DNA of 64,000 nt from Onthophagus taurus (lineage: Eukaryota > Arthropoda > Insecta > Coleoptera > Scarabaeidae), in the NCBI RefSeq assembly GCF_036711975.1, contig NC_091966.1, positions 13,213,501 through 13,277,500 on the forward strand. Direction: 5' to 3'. A program made the translations under genes and the position numbers. Positions 59,662 through 64,000 of this stretch are shown in pieces. The notes under the pieces were generated by a model. The model did not search any database. It saw only the letters and a program-made list of their open reading frames with translations, and was not told the DNA's origin. How positions within the stretch are numbered: the first letter of the stretch is position 1; each line of letters begins with the position of its first letter.

Positions 59662-60155
59662 CTAAAAACACTCTTTTAAATTTCGTCGAAAGGATTTTTG
59701 TATGTAAGATGAGAGATTAATTTAAAATTCAATTTCATAATTCTTCGATTGATAAGTTATAAGACATGGTAATAATAATTAAATTACGCCTTATACATAA
59801 TAATGTAGCTTTTAATACAGGGTCTAAAGAAACTTTTGTTAATTACTTCAACCTTAAAATATAAATAATTAAAAAATATAAATAAATATGTTACATAACC
59901 GGTAATATGTCTGATAAAATCTTTACAATATTGAGCAAACTATAATATTCTTAACTTCATTTCTTTATTTGTAAATCTTGTCTAGTAGACTCAATAATAT
60001 CGTTCAATAAAGAATGAAGTGTCTTCTCAGATGACATATAAATGTAACCTTAGGTTAATTCTTACCAAGTCCTCACATAATGTACATCAAAGCCACAATG
60101 CGATAAGTGTGTCGAATCCAGATTTAACTACACCCAAGGAGCTCACAACTAATCT
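59662..60155. other. No gene recognised
   Basis: AT-rich sequence without coding features. Confidence 0.4.
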
Positions 60156-60159
60156 ACGT

Positions 60160-60962
60160 GCCAAAAAAATTGCAACGCCTCGAAAGAGCTGAGTCACAAA
60201 GCACAAGTTTTACAAGTAATTTGTGTTTATTTCAGTAGTAAACCATTACAATTGAAAAAAAATACCAACAATTTATGTCAATAAAATGTTACATTCCCAC
60301 GACTGTCTAACTCTGCGAGTCATGCTCTGAATGAGATGATGGTATATTGTGGAATCTTATCCCAGGCTTGCTGTAGATGACGACGAAGTTCCTGCATGGT
60401 GTTTGTTGCTTATGGTAAACGCCTTATACAGCGACTCATCATATCCACACATGCTCGATCGGGTTTAAATACGGAGAGCGAGCAGGCCAGGGGAAGAATT
60501 GCTACTTATTGATGTAGGAAGATCTAAGACTATCTGTCTTAGATCTCTCATCCAGTCAACAGCACACAAAGACAAAGACTCATTTGTCTAAGGCGGCTAT
60601 CTTTACGTTGGTTAGTCGCTCGAGGACGACAATGTTGATTATGTTCTTTAGACCACGCAGTCCATGCTCGAAGCACTGTTGAAGGGTTTCGATTCAATCT
60701 TCGACCAATTCGCCCTTTTTCAAAGTCAGACAATTGGTTAAACCGCGGTTTTCTACCAATTCTAGGCATCGTTATTTACTTTGTGATGCAGTTTTGAACT
60801 TTCCTGTTACAGATTTTTTGTTTCACAGCAAAAGAACCATATAAAAACTTTTCAAACAATTCTTTGTGTATCGAGATGATGCTTTTATCACCCACTTTTT
60901 ACATGCATCCAGTTGTTTCGTTAAGATTCTAGCTTGACGACGAGGTGTTGCAATTTTTTTGC
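60160..60962 (-). mobile_element. Deleted Tc1-like transposon
   Basis: Inverted ends GCCAAAAAAATTGCAACGCC and, inward from the right, GCAAAAAAATTGCAACACC. The minus-strand N-terminus MPRIGRKPRFNQLSDFEKGR runs directly into NPSTVLRAWTAW, skipping part of the first helix-turn-helix, and the C-terminal motif PWPARSPYLNPIEHVW remains. The middle of the DDE domain is deleted. The expected Asp in SPDLNPIE is Tyr here. Confidence 0.85.
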
Positions 60963-61375
60963 AATCCAATTCGATACCCAATATTTATATATTAAAACAA
61001 CCTATAGAACATCTTTTCAATCTATGATGTTGTCCTCGTTTGAAATAAAGAGCAAAAGAACATAATGAAATGATACGTTATCTTAAAACTGTTAGCGCAT
61101 ATGAACACTGATAGTTTTCACCTTGGAAAAGTGTATAATATTAACAATTTTTCAATGTACTTTAACTGGTTTAACCAGTTAAACTGCTTGTTTTTCTTGA
61201 CCATTTATTTCTCCACTGGTAACATGGATTTAATCAATTTTAACTCATATTAACGATTTTCATTGGCAGTTCAGCATGCTAACAAAATAGGCAAAGTTAG
61301 AGAGATGATATACACAGACTTTTATAATTGTATTTGAATAGTCTTCAACATATAACTTAAATGATCAAAGCGATC
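60963..61375. other. No gene recognised
   Basis: AT-rich sequence without coding features. Confidence 0.4.
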
Positions 61376-61379
61376 ATTT

Positions 61380-62390
61380 TGTTCAAAAAGGTTGCGACAG
61401 TTTGTCTCAACTAGATCCAATGTATACTATTGAATAAAGATCGTTTTGAAATAAAGTATCTACTATGTGCAATCATACATACAGAGGGAAGTACTTTAAA
61501 CACCGATACCTATAACGACATGCTGATGTTTCTCAAGTGGGTTTGTCACTGCTGCAATCTATTAGCTATGGGTTACTGTTTAACGACAGATTATTTTTAT
61601 ACGTCTCCACAATTAACAGAATTGTGATAAAAAAGATACAAACTTGTGTGGAACTATGCGCCATAATTGATAAGAATATTCTATGGAGTTTTTAAAGCAA
61701 AACTTTATAAAGGTGAGATAACTACATACTAACGATATCTACTAATCATTTCAGTTTTTCCACTAATCATAATGAAAAAACTATGATTATGAAATGAGAT
61801 GGCAAAAAGGACATTTGCCTTTTTTCTACAATACATAATACTGAAACAAAGAAAACTAGAAAAGGAGATTTTCAAAGATAGTATGAATGCTATCTAAACT
61901 ACAACGATACTCTAACAACTACAAAGAAGGATAAAAATGGTATAAAATTGTTTTCCATTTATTGAAAATTTCTGTTTGGAATACCTTTGATTTATATCAA
62001 AAAATCGGCGATCCGAAACAAATTACAATTTCGACAAACTCTGATAAAGAAAAGACAACAAAATACCATACTACCAAAAAAATTCATTAGTAGAATTAGC
62101 GGTAGAGTCACTAGCGTATTTTTAAGAGGGGCGACAAGTGGTAGAGTAACTTTCCACGGTGCTATACCACTCTACTCTACTACCACCAACTGCTGTACTC
62201 TACCAGTTACGATTTCATTAGGCGAGTTTACAAGATAGTTAGAACTTACCCAATATACTCTACCACTAATTCTTCTTCTGAAAACCCGGCTTAAAAGACA
62301 CTTTCCTAAATATGTACCAAAAAAGGCACTCCTTATACAACTCGCTTTATGTTGCAGCAAAAAATTAAGAAGGAAACTAGATTATATTAC
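61380..62390 (+). pseudogene. piggyBac-like transposase relic
   Basis: Plus-strand pieces: LLAMGYCLTTDYFYTSPQLT (piggyBac D.FYTS.EL block), a Lys-rich WQKGHLPFFYNT-type piece and NTETKKTRK at about 61795-61865, a stretch near 61970-62040 (YQKIGDPKQITI when frameshifts are allowed) and a final basic part. Multiple stops. No terminal repeats found. Bases 62100-62260 contain several CTCTACC/GGTAGAG motifs in both orientations. Confidence 0.75.
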
Positions 62391-62525
62391 AACAGCTGTA
62401 ATATCATCGCAATATTTTTTGCTAGTCAAATTAAAACAATAATTTAGGATTGATTCGCAAGGAACAACAGCTTCTTAAGACTCTGTAGTCATATTTGAAA
62501 AAATTCTAATAACTGTTTTAATTAA

Positions 62526-63033
62526 CTACTTTAGTAAATCTTTATACATTACTGAATATGTATAAATTCGCATGGTTCTTCTCCAATTCCATATTTGTGT
62601 AGCATAATATCTCGCTTTATTATTCTTAATTTCCGTTTCTGTTTCAATAAAACAATTTAACTTTGTTCCATTAACATCAATATCTCTAAAAGATAATAAA
62701 ATCAACCTAAAATAGAAAAAAGAAATATATATTTTACCTACAGCAGTCCATTAAATTTTTGCGTACATTATCGGTTTGATTAATATTTATTTCTTTATGA
62801 TTTATGATTCGAGGTATATTAAGTGATCGTGGTGCTATTAATGCATCAAGAAATCTATTACTTACGCTACAAGAATTGAAATAGTTCAAAGCTTTTGCGG
62901 CCGTAAACGCGGTTTTCACGTATTCCGATACGTTTTTCAAACAATTAAAATATCTTCGTTTAAATTTGACCAAATTATTCACCTTTAACGGATTTGGTTT
63001 GTTTTTCTTTCTTTGCATTTTCTTCGATGACAT
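62526..63033 (-). CDS. Small two-exon gene, function unknown
   Basis: Exons on the minus strand 63033-62738 and 62685-62526, with a short 52-base intron (GTAAAA to TTTAG), joined in phase to 151 residues. It starts MSSKKMQRKKNKPNPLK (strongly basic) and continues KTAFTAAKALNYFNSCSVSN, DNVRKNLMDCCR and ATQIWNWRRTMRIYTYSVM, ending in DLLK. No domain recognised, no signal peptide and no membrane segment. It lies 330 bases downstream of the CIMIP2-like gene on the same strand. The splice junction and intact frame across it support a real gene. Confidence 0.55.
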
Positions 63034-63362
63034 AATTTATACTTTAAAACGTTTCAGAAATGACAAATTGACAATAATTTTAACGTTTTTTATTGGCACT
63101 ATATTCGTACTACAATTTTTTATAAAAGTTTTTTTCCTGATCTTAATTTCACTAATTTATATGAAATAAGCCAGATTTGGTGCAATGATATCTTTATCAA
63201 TATCGTTGAAAATACTGGAAAGATGACTTCTAAAAAAGTATTGTGAATTAAAATTAATTTGTACCTAATAATTAATTAACAAAAAATGAATAAAATGAGA
63301 AAGTAACATAAAAAACTTAACAAATTGTGACAAAGCTTTAAGTACACATTAAAATCATTAAA

Positions 63363-64000
63363 CTAATTTTTAAAATCTTTATATGGATAGAGTTTATCTT
63401 CGGCATTTGCTACAATATCGGTTATTTTCATATCAATCTTCTTCATTGCATCTCGATTTTCTCGTTCTTTGCGTAACAAATTTAACCCTCTCTTTACAAC
63501 TACATTGTAGCGTTGAGATAATGATTCTTCACTACCTTTAATGCGTGGAATGTGACCTGTATATCCAGCTATTGGCGGAAAATCCGGTGAAATTTGTTTA
63601 GCTACAATAAAATAAAAATGTGTGTTATCGATATGATTTAATAATGCATTTTTGTATCAAAAACAAACGTTTAAATTTCCTCCACTCTTCATAATCTTTC
63701 ATAGTTTGAGCTACTTCATCTTCATTTCTAATTGGTTTCATTTTAATCGGCGCACTCGCTCCTCTATACATTCTATCTTTATCTTTTCTAGCTTCCTTAG
63801 TTTTTCTTACATGTTCAACGAATTCACACATACTATCATCAGCAGTTCTAGTATAAGACTTTCCATATCTAAAGTTTAAAGTTGGAATAAAACCTGTAAA
63901 AATAATTTTTATAATTTATGTTGAATCTTTTTGGTTACTACCTGTATATCCGATAATGTATTTTGGATATTTGTGTTTGATATCATCAAAATAATCTTTA
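63363..64000 (-). CDS. FAM166/CIMIP2-like ciliary protein, 3' part
   Basis: Three exons on the minus strand: (beyond 64000)-63942, 63893-63669 and 63601-63363, in phase, stop TAG at 63365-63363. The characteristic repeated GYTG.IP motif occurs twice: IIGYTGFIPTLNFRYGKSY and IAGYTGHIPRIKG. FAM166/CIMIP2 proteins are inner proteins of ciliary doublet microtubules (family knowledge), so expression in sperm or sensory cilia is expected. The N-terminus lies outside the window. The last exon adds a Lys/Arg/Asp-rich helix to the end YPYKDFKN. Confidence 0.75.

Overview
The window looks like nuclear DNA of an insect, plausibly a beetle. It is AT-rich, its genes are intron-split with GT/AG junctions, and it is crowded with decayed transposons. 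I cannot name the species. Gene models come from reading frames, splice signals and remembered family features; no database search was run. Motif-level statements are what the sequence shows; family names are recognition from memory.

Layout. (1) 1-24.4 kb: a cluster of four trypsin-like serine protease homologues (two on each strand) plus one stray exon. All four keep an open frame, signal peptide, cysteines and primary-pocket Asp, but have lost the catalytic His and Ser and the activation motif. Copies 2 and 3 form a large head-to-head inverted duplication (about 10.2-15.06 kb). Fragments of the neighbouring kinase tail lie beside copies 2, 3 and 4. Mobile elements fill the rest: a 2.9-kb foldback element with paired Penelope-like 3' ends and hammerhead-like motifs, a tRNA-derived SINE, nested TIR elements, and a pile of three inverted-repeat elements in intron 1 of copy 4. 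(2) 26.6-33.25 kb (minus): an SBK-type Ser/Thr kinase, probably with a non-coding first exon near 37 kb. (3) 33.7-40.1 kb: mariner-like and pogo-like remnants, a 361-bp dimeric satellite array and a hAT end. (4) 41.4-49.8 kb (minus): an SLC38A10-like transporter with a long duplicated coiled-coil tail; its 5.1-kb intron holds three transposon relics. (5) 50.2-57.35 kb (plus): an MCMBP homologue, divergent from the transporter across about 413 bp; intron 3 holds a three-level transposon nest. (6) 57.6-62.4 kb: P-element/THAP9-like, Tc1-like and piggyBac-like relics. (7) 62.5-64 kb (minus): a small unknown two-exon gene and the 3' part of a FAM166/CIMIP2-type ciliary gene running off the right edge.

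The host genes are unrelated housekeeping genes and do not form a pathway. The most distinctive items are the inactive protease-homologue cluster, a 44/45-bp palindromic micro-element inserted twice with different perfect 8-bp target duplications, the Penelope-containing foldback element with its empty site preserved next door, and the dimeric satellite.
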